Shown piece by piece: positions 17,250 to 26,033 of a DNA stretch of 64,000 bases; within the stretch, counting starts at the first letter, position 1; every line of letters begins with the position of its first letter. The translations under genes and the position numbers were made by a program. Under the pieces are notes generated by a model. It was not told the DNA's origin, made no database searches, and saw only the letters and a list, made by a program, of their open reading frames with translations. The DNA comes from Methylomonas sp. (GTDB lineage: Bacteria > Pseudomonadota > Gammaproteobacteria > Methylococcales > Methylomonadaceae), in contig NZ_JALOBS010000022.1 of the NCBI RefSeq assembly GCF_023228165.1, positions 1-64,000 of the forward strand. Reading direction: 5' to 3'.

Positions 17250-17621
17250 ATGTTCAGCAATCGCATAGTATTGATGTTAACGCTCATTATGGCTCTCATG
17301 CCTATGGCGGTGACCTATGCGCATTACACGGATGTTGCCAGTCAAATTGCGGCGTTGCCTGTTTCTATGACGGTGGACCATGCAAATCAAAACACTCAAT
17401 CAGAGCAGCAAGCTGCCGATCATTGCCAACCGCATTCGTCACATCCCGATAAACTACAGTCATCTGGCTGTGGCTTTCATGTTTGCGCCGACTGCGCAGT
17501 GATCTCGACTTTTCAATTCATTTCAACTCATAGCCCAAGTTTTTATAGTCTTTCAGAAAAACTGGAGCCACTCTCCCTGATTGCGCCTCCGGCTATCAGG
17601 CCACCCATCTCTCCCTTCTAA
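17250..17621 (+). CDS. Small exported Cys/His protein preceding cusCBA
   Basis: I do not recognise a named family. The 123-residue product has a signal peptide (VLMLTLIMALMPMAVTYAHY) and a His/Cys-rich middle (DHCQPHSSHPDKLQSSGCGF, HVCADCAV) that looks suited to binding Cu or Ag. A Pro-rich tail ends it. It lies 139 bases before the CusC-like gene in the same direction, much as the small His/Cys protein at 3077-3532 precedes the czcC-like gene. A periplasmic metal-binding accessory role is likely but unproven. Confidence 0.6.
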   Translation: MFSNRIVLMLTLIMALMPMAVTYAHYTDVASQIAALPVSMTVDHANQNTQSEQQAADHCQPHSSHPDKLQSSGCGFHVCADCAVISTFQFISTHSPSFYSLSEKLEPLSLIAPPAIRPPISPF

Positions 17622-17760
17622 GCGTTTTAGGTCGATAGTGTCTTTCCCTAAAGACACCGCTCGACTATTCCAGGTAACTCAATTCTCGTCGGCTCGGTGA
17701 TTTTTGCCGTGTCTATGCCCCAACTGGTTACCATGTGACAACAACGTTTCGAGAACAATC

Positions 17761-19050
17761 ATGTCATCCGTATTGCAATTAACCCGTTATCTGTCGGTCG
17801 CTGCACTGGTGCTGGCTTGTGGCTTTGCCGTTGCCAATGAACAGTCGCTGTTAACCCTGGAGGCGGCCACGCAAAAAGTCACACAGGATAATCCTGATCT
17901 GGCGCAAATGCTGGCCCGTGCTCAAGCCATGGCGGCCATTCCCTCGCAAGAAGGCAGCCTGCCTGATCCGCAAATCAGTTTTAACGCCATGAGTCTGCCG
18001 GTGGATAACTTTAATACCCGGCAAGTCGATATGACGCAAATGAGTTTCGGCCTGTCTCAAGCCATTCCGTTCCCCGGCAAGTTGGCACTCAAGGAACAGG
18101 CGGCCAACTATGAAGCCGAAGCGGCCAATCTAAATGCTGATGAAGTACGTCTGCGACTAATAAGCGACGTCAAAACGTTGTGGTGGCAAGTGTTTTATCT
18201 AGATAGGGCGCTGGAGATTGTCGCTAGCAATCACAGCTTGTTACACCAGTTTGTCGATATCGCCCGCACTAAATATGAAGTGGGTGAGGGTTTACAGCAG
18301 GATGTATTGCTGGCTCAGCTGGAATTATCCAAATTGCTGGATCAAAAGATTGGATTAACCGGCTTACGCCGCAGCACGGTAGCCAGATTGAATGCCTTAC
18401 TGGATCAGCCGGCCAATCATCCCGTGCAAGTTTCCGCCACCTTGCCTTTGCAGTTGCCGGAGATCAAAACGGAAAATCAGCTGTATCAACAAGCAGAAAC
18501 CGCCAGACCGTTGTTGGCCAGCGAACGACAAGCCCTTAATGCCGCCCAGACCAGGCTGGATTTCGCCCATAAAGACCTCTTGCCCGATTTCAATATCGAA
18601 GCTGCTTATGGTGCGCGGTCAAACATGCCCGACGGCACTCGCCGCTCGGACTTATTGAGCCTGGGAGTAAGCATGAACGTACCGATCTTCGCCGGCAGCA
18701 AACAGGAAAAAGCCATCGATCAGCGTACTAGCGAACTGCTGCAACAGCGCTATACCTTGCAGGACAAATGGAATAATGTGCGGGCACAAATCAGCCAAAC
18801 GCATAGCGATTATCAGCGCGCCCAACAACAGTTTGTGCTGTTCGATACCGGCATCATTCCCCAAGCGAGGCAAACCGTGGCCTCCATGCTGGCCGGTTAT
18901 CAGGTCAACAAAGTCGATTTTCTGAACCTGGTGCGCAGCCAGATCACGCTATTCGAATACGAAACCCAATACTGGAAAGCCTTTACCGAAGCGCAGCAAG
19001 CGCTAGCGCAACTAAGCGCGGATGTAGGCGAGGATGCTATTTATGAATAA
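17761..19050 (+). CDS. cusC: TolC-family outer membrane channel (CusC-like)
   Basis: The product has a signal peptide (YLSVAALVLACGFAVA), then the outer membrane efflux protein fold with two repeats (LEAATQKVTQDNPDLAQMLA; AGYQVNKVDFLNLVRSQITL). I place the start at 17761 (MSSVLQLTRY), directly before the signal peptide, rather than an upstream Cys-rich extension. It is the channel of the copper/silver pump formed with the CusB and CusA products that follow; the cusB start overlaps its end. Confidence 0.87.
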   Translation: MSSVLQLTRYLSVAALVLACGFAVANEQSLLTLEAATQKVTQDNPDLAQMLARAQAMAAIPSQEGSLPDPQISFNAMSLPVDNFNTRQVDMTQMSFGLSQAIPFPGKLALKEQAANYEAEAANLNADEVRLRLISDVKTLWWQVFYLDRALEIVASNHSLLHQFVDIARTKYEVGEGLQQDVLLAQLELSKLLDQKIGLTGLRRSTVARLNALLDQPANHPVQVSATLPLQLPEIKTENQLYQQAETARPLLASERQALNAAQTRLDFAHKDLLPDFNIEAAYGARSNMPDGTRRSDLLSLGVSMNVPIFAGSKQEKAIDQRTSELLQQRYTLQDKWNNVRAQISQTHSDYQRAQQQFVLFDTGIIPQARQTVASMLAGYQVNKVDFLNLVRSQITLFEYETQYWKAFTEAQQALAQLSADVGEDAIYE

Positions 19051-20494
19051 GCAACTGCTATTGACCGCAGCCGCTATGCTGACAATTGGCCTGATTGGCG
19101 GTTACTGGTTGGCAGACAAGCCACAGTCTGAAACTATTACCAAAACAGCCACCAAACAACCGCTGTATTATCGCAACCCCATGAATCCATCGGCTACCTC
19201 GCCCGTACCCGCCAAAGATGCCATGGGCATGGATTATGTAGCCGTTTACACCAACGATGACATTGACGGATCCACTGATAAAACGGTCGAACGCAAAATT
19301 CTGTTTTATCGCAACCCGATGAACCCTAGCGTGACCTCCCCGGTACCCGCCAAAGACAATATGGGTATGGATTATGTGCCGGTGTATGCCGACGCTAACG
19401 CCGCCTCCGGCGATCCGCTTGGCACGGTAAAAATCGATGCCGTGACGGAACAAAATATGGGCGTCCGTACAGCGATTGCCAAACAAACTCTGCTTTCACA
19501 TGTGGTTCGGGCAGTAGGGCGCATCGCTTATGACGAAGAACGTATCGTGCGTCTGCACCCCAAAACCGAGGGCTGGATTGAAACACTCAGGGTGGATAAA
19601 ACCGGCCAATGGGTAAAACAAAATGAAGACTTATTGAGCATTTATTCGCCGCAATTGGTGGCCAGTCAGCAGGAATACGTGCTGGCCCTGAATAACCTGA
19701 AAGTGTTGGAAAAAAGCCCCATCGAAGACATTCGTCGCGGCGCGGAAGACCTGGTGAAGAGTTCACGCGAGCGTTTAAAGTTATTAGATGTGCCCACGCA
19801 CCAATTGCATGACCTGACTGAAACCCATCACATCAAAAAAAGTCTGCACATCCATACCCCGGCCAGCGGTATTGTCATCAATATCGGCGCCCGTGAGGGG
19901 CAATACGTCACTCCGGAAACCGAACTGTACATGATCGCGGACTTATCCAAGGTGTGGGCCTATGCCGATATTTATGAATACGAGCTGCCCTGGGTTAAAG
20001 AAGGTGATCCGGTGGAAATGCGTCTGGCAGGGGTACCGGGACGTACCTTCAAAGGTAAGTTGGCCTTCATTTATCCCTACGCCGAAGCCAAAACCCGCAC
20101 TATTAAAGTACGGCTGACCTTTGATAATACCGGACTGCTATTAAAACCGGACATGTTCGCCGAAATCACCATTCATGCCGGCAAACAACTGGATGCAGTG
20201 GTAATCCCTGCTGAAGCGGTGATTCGTTCCGGAGCCCAGACTCAGGTGTTCGTGGTGCGAGGCGCAGGCAAATTTGAGCCGCGACTGGTCACCACCGGTC
20301 TGGCATCCGGTAGCGATATTGCCATCGTCGAGGGGCTGAATGCCGGTGAAGAAGTGGTCACATCCGCGCAATTTTTAATCGATTCCGAATCGAGATTGCA
20401 TGAAGCCACCGCCAAGATGCGCGAACCTGAAGCCGTGTCAACACCGAATAGTGAGCCGTCCGTCAATGATCATGGAGATCATCAACATGACTGA
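19043..20494 (+). CDS. cusB: RND periplasmic adaptor with two metal-binding domains (CusB-like)
   Basis: After an N-terminal anchor (LLLTAAAMLTIGLIGGYWLA) the product holds two tandem copies of the heavy-metal-binding domain (YYRNPMNPSATSPVPAKDAM and FYRNPMNPSVTSPVPAKDNM, each followed by GMDY). Standard CusB-like proteins usually have one or none. Then come the lipoyl/hairpin regions and barrel domains (HIHTPASGIVINIGAREGQY). The Met-rich binding motifs fit Cu(I)/Ag(I). The gene overlaps cusC upstream and cusA downstream. I use the ATG at 19043, which has GAGG at proper distance. Confidence 0.9.
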   Translation: MNKQLLLTAAAMLTIGLIGGYWLADKPQSETITKTATKQPLYYRNPMNPSATSPVPAKDAMGMDYVAVYTNDDIDGSTDKTVERKILFYRNPMNPSVTSPVPAKDNMGMDYVPVYADANAASGDPLGTVKIDAVTEQNMGVRTAIAKQTLLSHVVRAVGRIAYDEERIVRLHPKTEGWIETLRVDKTGQWVKQNEDLLSIYSPQLVASQQEYVLALNNLKVLEKSPIEDIRRGAEDLVKSSRERLKLLDVPTHQLHDLTETHHIKKSLHIHTPASGIVINIGAREGQYVTPETELYMIADLSKVWAYADIYEYELPWVKEGDPVEMRLAGVPGRTFKGKLAFIYPYAEAKTRTIKVRLTFDNTGLLLKPDMFAEITIHAGKQLDAVVIPAEAVIRSGAQTQVFVVRGAGKFEPRLVTTGLASGSDIAIVEGLNAGEEVVTSAQFLIDSESRLHEATAKMREPEAVSTPNSEPSVNDHGDHQHD

Positions 20495-23400
20495 TTGGCT
20501 GATCAACAGTTCGTTAAAAGACCGCTTTATGGTGTTATTGGCTGCGGCTATCCTGGCCTTGGCCGGCCTGTGGTCATTTAAAAACATGCCGCTGGATGCG
20601 ATACCGGATTTGTCGGATGTGCAGGTGATCGTCTTCACCGAATATGCCGACCAGTCACCCCAAGTGATTGAAGATCAGATCACCTATCCTTTAACCACCG
20701 CCATGCTGGCCGTGCCGCATGCCAAAGTGGTGCGCGGCTATTCCTTCTTCGGCTTGTCGTTTGTCTACATCATTTTTGAGGACGGCACCGATATGTACTG
20801 GGCCCGTTCGCGGGTACTGGAATATCTCAATTACGTCAAAGGCCGTTTACCGCAAGGCGTCACACCCACTTTAGGCCCGGACGCCACAGGGGTGGGCTGG
20901 ATTTACGAATACGCCCTGGTGGACAAAACCGGCAAACACGACCTGGCCCAACTGCGTTCCATTCAGGATTGGTATTTACGCTATCCCTTACAGACGGTGC
21001 CTGGGGTGTCTGAAGTCGCCTCCGTCGGTGGCTATGTCAAACAATACCAGGTGGAAGTCGATCCGAATGTACTGCAGGCCTACCAGATTCCATTATCCAC
21101 GGTCATCACTGCGATCAAGCGCTCCAATAACGACGTCGGCGGCCGTTTATTTGAAATGGCGGAGACCGAATACATGGTCAGAGGCTTGGGATACATCAAA
21201 TCCATTGCCGACCTGAATACCATTCCGGTGGGTGTCGATGCCAATGGCACACCGATCCGTTTGCAGGATGTCGCCCATATCCAAATCGGCCCTGAATTAC
21301 GCCGCGGCGTCACCGAGTTGAACGGCGAAGGTGAAGTCGCGGGCGGGGTGGTGATCATGCGCTTTGGTGAAAATGCCCTAGCCACCATCGAGGCCGTGCG
21401 CGAGAAACTCGAGCAACTCAAAAAGGGCTTGCCGGAAGGGGTGGACATCGTCACCGTGTATGATCGCGGCAGCTTAATCGAACGGGCCGTGGACACTCTG
21501 AACGAGGCCCTAATTGAGGAACTGATCATAGTCTGCAGTCTGGTAGCTTTGTTTTTACTGCATATACGTTCCTCGCTGGTAATTATCATCACCTTGCCGC
21601 TGGGCATACTGATGGCGTTTATCATCATGAAATGGCAAGGCCTGAATGCCAATATCATGTCACTGGGCGGCATTGCGCTGGCGATTGGCGACATGGTCGA
21701 TGGCGCGGTAGTGATGGTGGAGAATGCCCACAAGCATCTGGCCGCCGCTGTTGCAAAGAAACAGGCCGAACTCACCGAAAAAGAACGCTGGCAAGTCATC
21801 GGTGCCTCCTGTCGGGAAGTGGGTAGCGGCTTATTTTTCTCACTGTTGGTGATTACCGTCTCCTTCCTGCCGATTATCACCATGCAGGCTCAGGAAGGCC
21901 GTCTGTTCAGTCCGCTGGCCTTTACCAAAACCTACGCCATGGCGGCAGCGGCGATCTTGACCGTCACCCTGGTGCCCGTATTAGTCGGATATTTTGTGCG
22001 CGGCAAAATCATTCCCGAGCAAAAGAACCCGATCAACCGCTTTTTGCATTTTATACACGCGCCGGTATTAAAGTCGGCGATGCGTTGGCGGCTGGTGACA
22101 GTCATCCTGGCGGCACTATTGATGGCGTCAACAATTTATCCGATTTCCAAAATCGGCAGTGAATTCATGCCGCCTTTGGATGAAGGCGATATTTTGTACA
22201 TGCCGTCTACTTTTCCCGGCATTTCCATCACCAAAGCCAGGGAAGTGTTGCAGCAGACCGACAAGATTTTAAAAACCTTTCCCGAAGTGGAGCATGTATT
22301 CGGCAAGATCGGCCGGGCTGAGACCGCCACCGACTCGGCGCCGCTGATGATGGTGGAAACCACCGTCAAGCTCAAGCCGCAACAGCAATGGCCCGACCCG
22401 AGCAAAACCACCCGAGCGCTGATGGCCGAAATGGACAAAGCCATACATTTTCCGGGTTTAGCCAACGCCTGGACCATGCCGATCAAAACCCGTATCGACA
22501 TGCTGTCGACCGGTATTAAAACCCCGGTCGGCATCAAGGTGTCAGGGCCAGACTTGAATGTTCTGCAAAAGCTATCGCTTGAGATTGAACGTGCGATGAA
22601 GACATTACCAGATACTTTGTCGGCCTACGGAGATCGGGCGGTCGGCGGCTATTTTCTGGATTTTGATATTAGCCGGGAAGCGGCGGCCCGTTACGGACTG
22701 ACCACGGGTGATGTGCAAGATGTGATTCAAAGTGCGATTGGCGGCATGAACATCACCGAAACTGTGGAAGGGCTGGAGCGTTATCCGGTTAATTTACGTT
22801 ATCCGCGTGATCTGCGCGACAACCTGGAAGCCTTGCGGCGGGTGCTAATTCCAACGCCCACCGGCAGTCAGATACCATTAACCCTGGTGGCTGACATTAA
22901 TTTTACCCGCGGCGCTGATGTGATTAAAACCGAAGATGCCCGCCCCAATGCCTGGATTTATGTAGACATTAAAACCGCTGATATTGGCGGCTTTGTAGCC
23001 CAGGCGCAAAAAAACCTGGCCGAACAGGTCAAACTCCCACCCGGTTACACCGTAGCCTGGTCGGGTCAGTTCGAATATATGGAACGGGCGGCAAAACGCT
23101 TGAAAATGGTGGTACCTATCACTCTGCTGCTGATATTCATCCTGCTGTATTGCTCGTTCCGTAATATCACCGAGCCGGCTATCGTCATGCTCACCATCCC
23201 TTTCAGCCTGATCGGTGGCATCTGGCTGGTGTACTGGCTTGGATTTAATCTCTCAATTGGCGTCTATGTTGGTTTTATCGCCCTGGCGGGCACAGCCGCT
23301 GAAACCGGCGTCATGGTGTTGAGTTTTATCGATATTGAGATGGATAAACTGCGGGCACAAAAGCAAGCACCGCTCAGCGCTGCAGAAATCATAGCCACAG

Positions 23401-23639
23401 CCGAAGCCGCCACGGCCCTGCGGGTGCGACCGGTTGCAATAACCTCGCTGGCCAACATCATCGGCTTGATGCCCATCATGTGGGCTAGCGGTACTGGAGC
23501 GGATGTCACTCAACGCGTCGCCGCGCCTGCGATGGGTGGCATGTTGACGGTGTTGATATTGAGTCTGCTGGTGTTTCCGGTGGTATACAGCCTGGTGCTG
23601 CAATTTCAGGAAAGCCGCAAGTTGAGAGTGCCTAGTTAA
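20487..23639 (+). CDS. cusA: Heavy-metal RND efflux pump (CusA-like)
   Basis: The 1050-residue inner-membrane pump has twelve membrane segments in the RND pattern. The proton-relay motif of the heavy-metal branch is visible (GGIALAIGDMVDGAVVMVEN). The porter domain is Met-rich, as in the CusA group (GEFMPPLDEGDILYMPSTFP region). It exports Cu(I)/Ag(I) across both membranes with CusB and CusC. The start at 20487 (MTDWLINSSLKDRF) follows GGAG and overlaps the end of cusB by eight bases. Confidence 0.93.
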   Translation: MTDWLINSSLKDRFMVLLAAAILALAGLWSFKNMPLDAIPDLSDVQVIVFTEYADQSPQVIEDQITYPLTTAMLAVPHAKVVRGYSFFGLSFVYIIFEDGTDMYWARSRVLEYLNYVKGRLPQGVTPTLGPDATGVGWIYEYALVDKTGKHDLAQLRSIQDWYLRYPLQTVPGVSEVASVGGYVKQYQVEVDPNVLQAYQIPLSTVITAIKRSNNDVGGRLFEMAETEYMVRGLGYIKSIADLNTIPVGVDANGTPIRLQDVAHIQIGPELRRGVTELNGEGEVAGGVVIMRFGENALATIEAVREKLEQLKKGLPEGVDIVTVYDRGSLIERAVDTLNEALIEELIIVCSLVALFLLHIRSSLVIIITLPLGILMAFIIMKWQGLNANIMSLGGIALAIGDMVDGAVVMVENAHKHLAAAVAKKQAELTEKERWQVIGASCREVGSGLFFSLLVITVSFLPIITMQAQEGRLFSPLAFTKTYAMAAAAILTVTLVPVLVGYFVRGKIIPEQKNPINRFLHFIHAPVLKSAMRWRLVTVILAALLMASTIYPISKIGSEFMPPLDEGDILYMPSTFPGISITKAREVLQQTDKILKTFPEVEHVFGKIGRAETATDSAPLMMVETTVKLKPQQQWPDPSKTTRALMAEMDKAIHFPGLANAWTMPIKTRIDMLSTGIKTPVGIKVSGPDLNVLQKLSLEIERAMKTLPDTLSAYGDRAVGGYFLDFDISREAAARYGLTTGDVQDVIQSAIGGMNITETVEGLERYPVNLRYPRDLRDNLEALRRVLIPTPTGSQIPLTLVADINFTRGADVIKTEDARPNAWIYVDIKTADIGGFVAQAQKNLAEQVKLPPGYTVAWSGQFEYMERAAKRLKMVVPITLLLIFILLYCSFRNITEPAIVMLTIPFSLIGGIWLVYWLGFNLSIGVYVGFIALAGTAAETGVMVLSFIDIEMDKLRAQKQAPLSAAEIIATAEAATALRVRPVAITSLANIIGLMPIMWASGTGADVTQRVAAPAMGGMLTVLILSLLVFPVVYSLVLQFQESRKLRVPS

Positions 23640-23785
23640 TCTTTGATGAACTCTCTGTATTGGCATACACACCGTTTCACTAACTTTTTATCATTTCAAT
23701 TCTTACAAAGGAGTAAACCCGATAACACACCAATAATCTAAAAACCGATGTGATTAAACAATTGAATTAATTTGGAGAAACCCCC

Positions 23786-24124
23786 ATGAAAACCAAAATC
23801 CTGATCCCCCTGTTATTAAGCCTGGGTCTATTGTATGGATGCGCCGAAACCAACCCGCATCCCATGGATATGAGCCAAGCCGTGGAAAACGCAAAAACCA
23901 AAGCTGATCACGAAGCGTTGGCGCAGCACTATGAGGCAGCCGCGAAAGACATGCAGTTGAAGGTCGATGAGCATAAGAAACTACTCAGCAAATATGAGTC
24001 ACATTCTTATCTATATGGTAAGAAGGCGCAAGACTTAAAAGCCCATTGCCGAAACCTGATCACCATTTATCAAAATGGGGTGGATGCTAATATGAGTATG
24101 GCAAAAATGCATCGCGAGATGTAA
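23786..24124 (+). CDS. Small lipoprotein, first of a tandem pair
   Basis: The 112-residue product has a lipoprotein signal ending LLYGC, with Cys19 as the lipidated residue. A helical region follows (HPMDMSQAVENAKTKADHEA, LAQHYEAAAKDMQLKVDEHK). The same pattern recurs in the next gene (24187-24537), so the two are tandem duplicates that have diverged. They follow cusCBA and share its strand. Function is unknown; small HPM-motif lipoproteins could bind Cu or Ag in the periplasm. Confidence 0.68.
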   Translation: MKTKILIPLLLSLGLLYGCAETNPHPMDMSQAVENAKTKADHEALAQHYEAAAKDMQLKVDEHKKLLSKYESHSYLYGKKAQDLKAHCRNLITIYQNGVDANMSMAKMHREM

Positions 24125-24186
24125 GCGAGTTTGGGTCGCGAGGGGGCTTAAGGCTCCCTCACTACAGAAAATAAAGTGGGAAAATC

Positions 24187-24537
24187 ATGACATCAAGACT
24201 GCTGAGCTTATGTTTGCTGACCAGCGTGTTGATTGCTTGCAATCCGGTACCGCCGCATCCCATGAACATGAGCCAAGCGTTAAAAAACGCCACAACCCGC
24301 GCTGACCACGAGGCCCTGGCGGCACATTACCAAGCAACGGCAGACAAACTGCAAGCGAAAGCCGATGAACATAGGGTTCTGCTAAGCGAATACGCCGCAG
24401 ATTTCGGCTTAATGCCGGAGGATTTTCACGAAGATTTTAGAGGACATTGCCAATGGCTAATCGATGCCTATGAAAAGGCGGTCAAGATCAATTTGGATTT
24501 GGCCGATCAGCATCGCCACCTGTATCGCCATGAGTGA
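24187..24537 (+). CDS. Small lipoprotein, second of a tandem pair
   Basis: The 116-residue product has a lipobox ending VLIAC. The mature part (HPMNMSQALKNATTRADHEA, LAAHYQATADKLQAKADEHR, then LLSEY) aligns end to end with the preceding lipoprotein. The C-terminal part ends in a His-containing tail (HRHLYRHE). It directly precedes the HD-GYP gene. Role is unknown. Confidence 0.68.
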   Translation: MTSRLLSLCLLTSVLIACNPVPPHPMNMSQALKNATTRADHEALAAHYQATADKLQAKADEHRVLLSEYAADFGLMPEDFHEDFRGHCQWLIDAYEKAVKINLDLADQHRHLYRHE

Positions 24538-24566
24538 TTCGGACGATTCCCTACGGAATTACGACA

Positions 24567-25883
24567 ATGAATGCTAGGGCTGTTGCGATACCCACCTTAT
24601 CGACCCGCCGGTTTATTCATCGCTTAATTTTGACTCGGCTGTTTTTGGGGTGGTTGTTACTGAGTTTGGTGATCGGCGGTGTTGTGCTATGGCTAGAGGT
24701 CAACCGCATTCAGCAGTTCGTGCACGAACTGGCCCTGAAAGAGTCGGCAAACTTTAGTGGAGAATCCGCCCATAATTTGCAAGGGCTGGATGCCAAAGCC
24801 CGGCAGCATCTTGAAAAGTTAGCGGAAAAATTGGTCAACCAACATTTTCTAGTGGTTGAACTGTATGACCTCAACAAACAACTTCAGCTCGAAACTGTCC
24901 GGCCCGGCCTGGAGCTTGTCGAACGCGACATTAATCGTTTTCGTCATCAATTTCCGCAGCAGGGTGCATTTTCGCATCAGTTTCATTTACTGCGTGGCGA
25001 ATGGCTGCTGGTGATCCTGGTGCCATTATCCGATCCTCAGAATAGTTTGTGTGGCTATTTCGAAGGCATTTATCAGGTCGATCGGGACACCTTGAACTCA
25101 ATCAAAACCGGCCTGCTGCGTAAACTGCTGTTTGCCGCCCTGGGCATCACCTTCACTGCACTGTTGATCTATCCAATTATCTTGATGCTTAATCGGGAAT
25201 TGATCAGGCTGTCCGCCGATTTACTGAAGGGCAATCTCCAGCTCATGAATGTACTCGGCTGTGCAATTGCCGAACGTGACTCCGACACCAATAGCCACAA
25301 CTATCGAGTCACCTTTTATGCCCTGCGTTTAGGCGAAGCCATCGGATTACCCCGAGCCAAACTACGTGATTTAATTACCGGCGCCTTTTTACATGATGTT
25401 GGCAAGATCGGCATCCGTGATCTGATTCTGCTTAAACCGGGCAAATTGTCGCCGGCAGAATTCGAAGTCATGAAGTCACATGTGGCACTGGGAGTAGACA
25501 TCATCAATAAATCCAGTTGGCTAAAAGGCGCGCGCGACATTGTTGAATGTCATCATGAAAAATTCGACGGCAGTGGCTACGTGAAAGGTTTAACAGGCGA
25601 GGCAATTCCTTTGAATGCCAGGATATTCGCGATTGTGGATGTGTTCGATGCGCTGACGTCCAGCCGCCCGTATAAAGAGCCATGGCCTGTATCGGATGCC
25701 ATAGCCACACTGGAACAGGAGAGCGGCAAGCACTTCGATCCACGCCTAGTCAGTGTGTTTACACCAATGGCACGCCGTCTGTATGACGAAATCAGCCGGA
25801 TTGACGAGCAACGAATGGAGGTGATGCTACATCACCTGATTGCACCGTATTTTTTAAACACGGGCGTTGAAAGGAGTTCCTAA
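24567..25883 (+). CDS. Membrane HD-GYP-type phosphohydrolase
   Basis: The product has an N-terminal membrane helix (LFLGWLLLSLVIGGVVLWLE), a periplasmic sensor region of about 140 residues, and a second helix (LLFAALGITFTALLIYPIIL). A cytoplasmic HD-GYP domain follows (GAFLHDVGKIGIRDLILLKP; HHEKFDGSGYVKGL; FAIVDVFDALTSSRPYK). HD-GYP proteins hydrolyse cyclic-di-GMP. The signature GYP is GYV here, which may alter activity. A GTG at 24534 touching the lipoprotein stop is an alternative start. Its position suggests metal- or stress-linked signalling; that is inference. Confidence 0.82.
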   Translation: MNARAVAIPTLSTRRFIHRLILTRLFLGWLLLSLVIGGVVLWLEVNRIQQFVHELALKESANFSGESAHNLQGLDAKARQHLEKLAEKLVNQHFLVVELYDLNKQLQLETVRPGLELVERDINRFRHQFPQQGAFSHQFHLLRGEWLLVILVPLSDPQNSLCGYFEGIYQVDRDTLNSIKTGLLRKLLFAALGITFTALLIYPIILMLNRELIRLSADLLKGNLQLMNVLGCAIAERDSDTNSHNYRVTFYALRLGEAIGLPRAKLRDLITGAFLHDVGKIGIRDLILLKPGKLSPAEFEVMKSHVALGVDIINKSSWLKGARDIVECHHEKFDGSGYVKGLTGEAIPLNARIFAIVDVFDALTSSRPYKEPWPVSDAIATLEQESGKHFDPRLVSVFTPMARRLYDEISRIDEQRMEVMLHHLIAPYFLNTGVERSS

Positions 25884-26033
25884 AATAATGGTACCTAAAA
25901 ATTTCACAACAATTTTAAATCGAACCGGTATCGCTTAATCAGTGTGTAGTCTGGATGGGTGTTGGCTTCATACCATTTATGGTGCTTGAACTGACAAAAG
26001 TAATCCGCCTCACTAGCCAAACAGGATAAGACC

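Noticed and set aside
24946..25883. Reading the HD-GYP gene as a full two-component receiver/kinase
   Set aside because: No receiver or histidine kinase motif is present, only a membrane sensor region and the HD domain.
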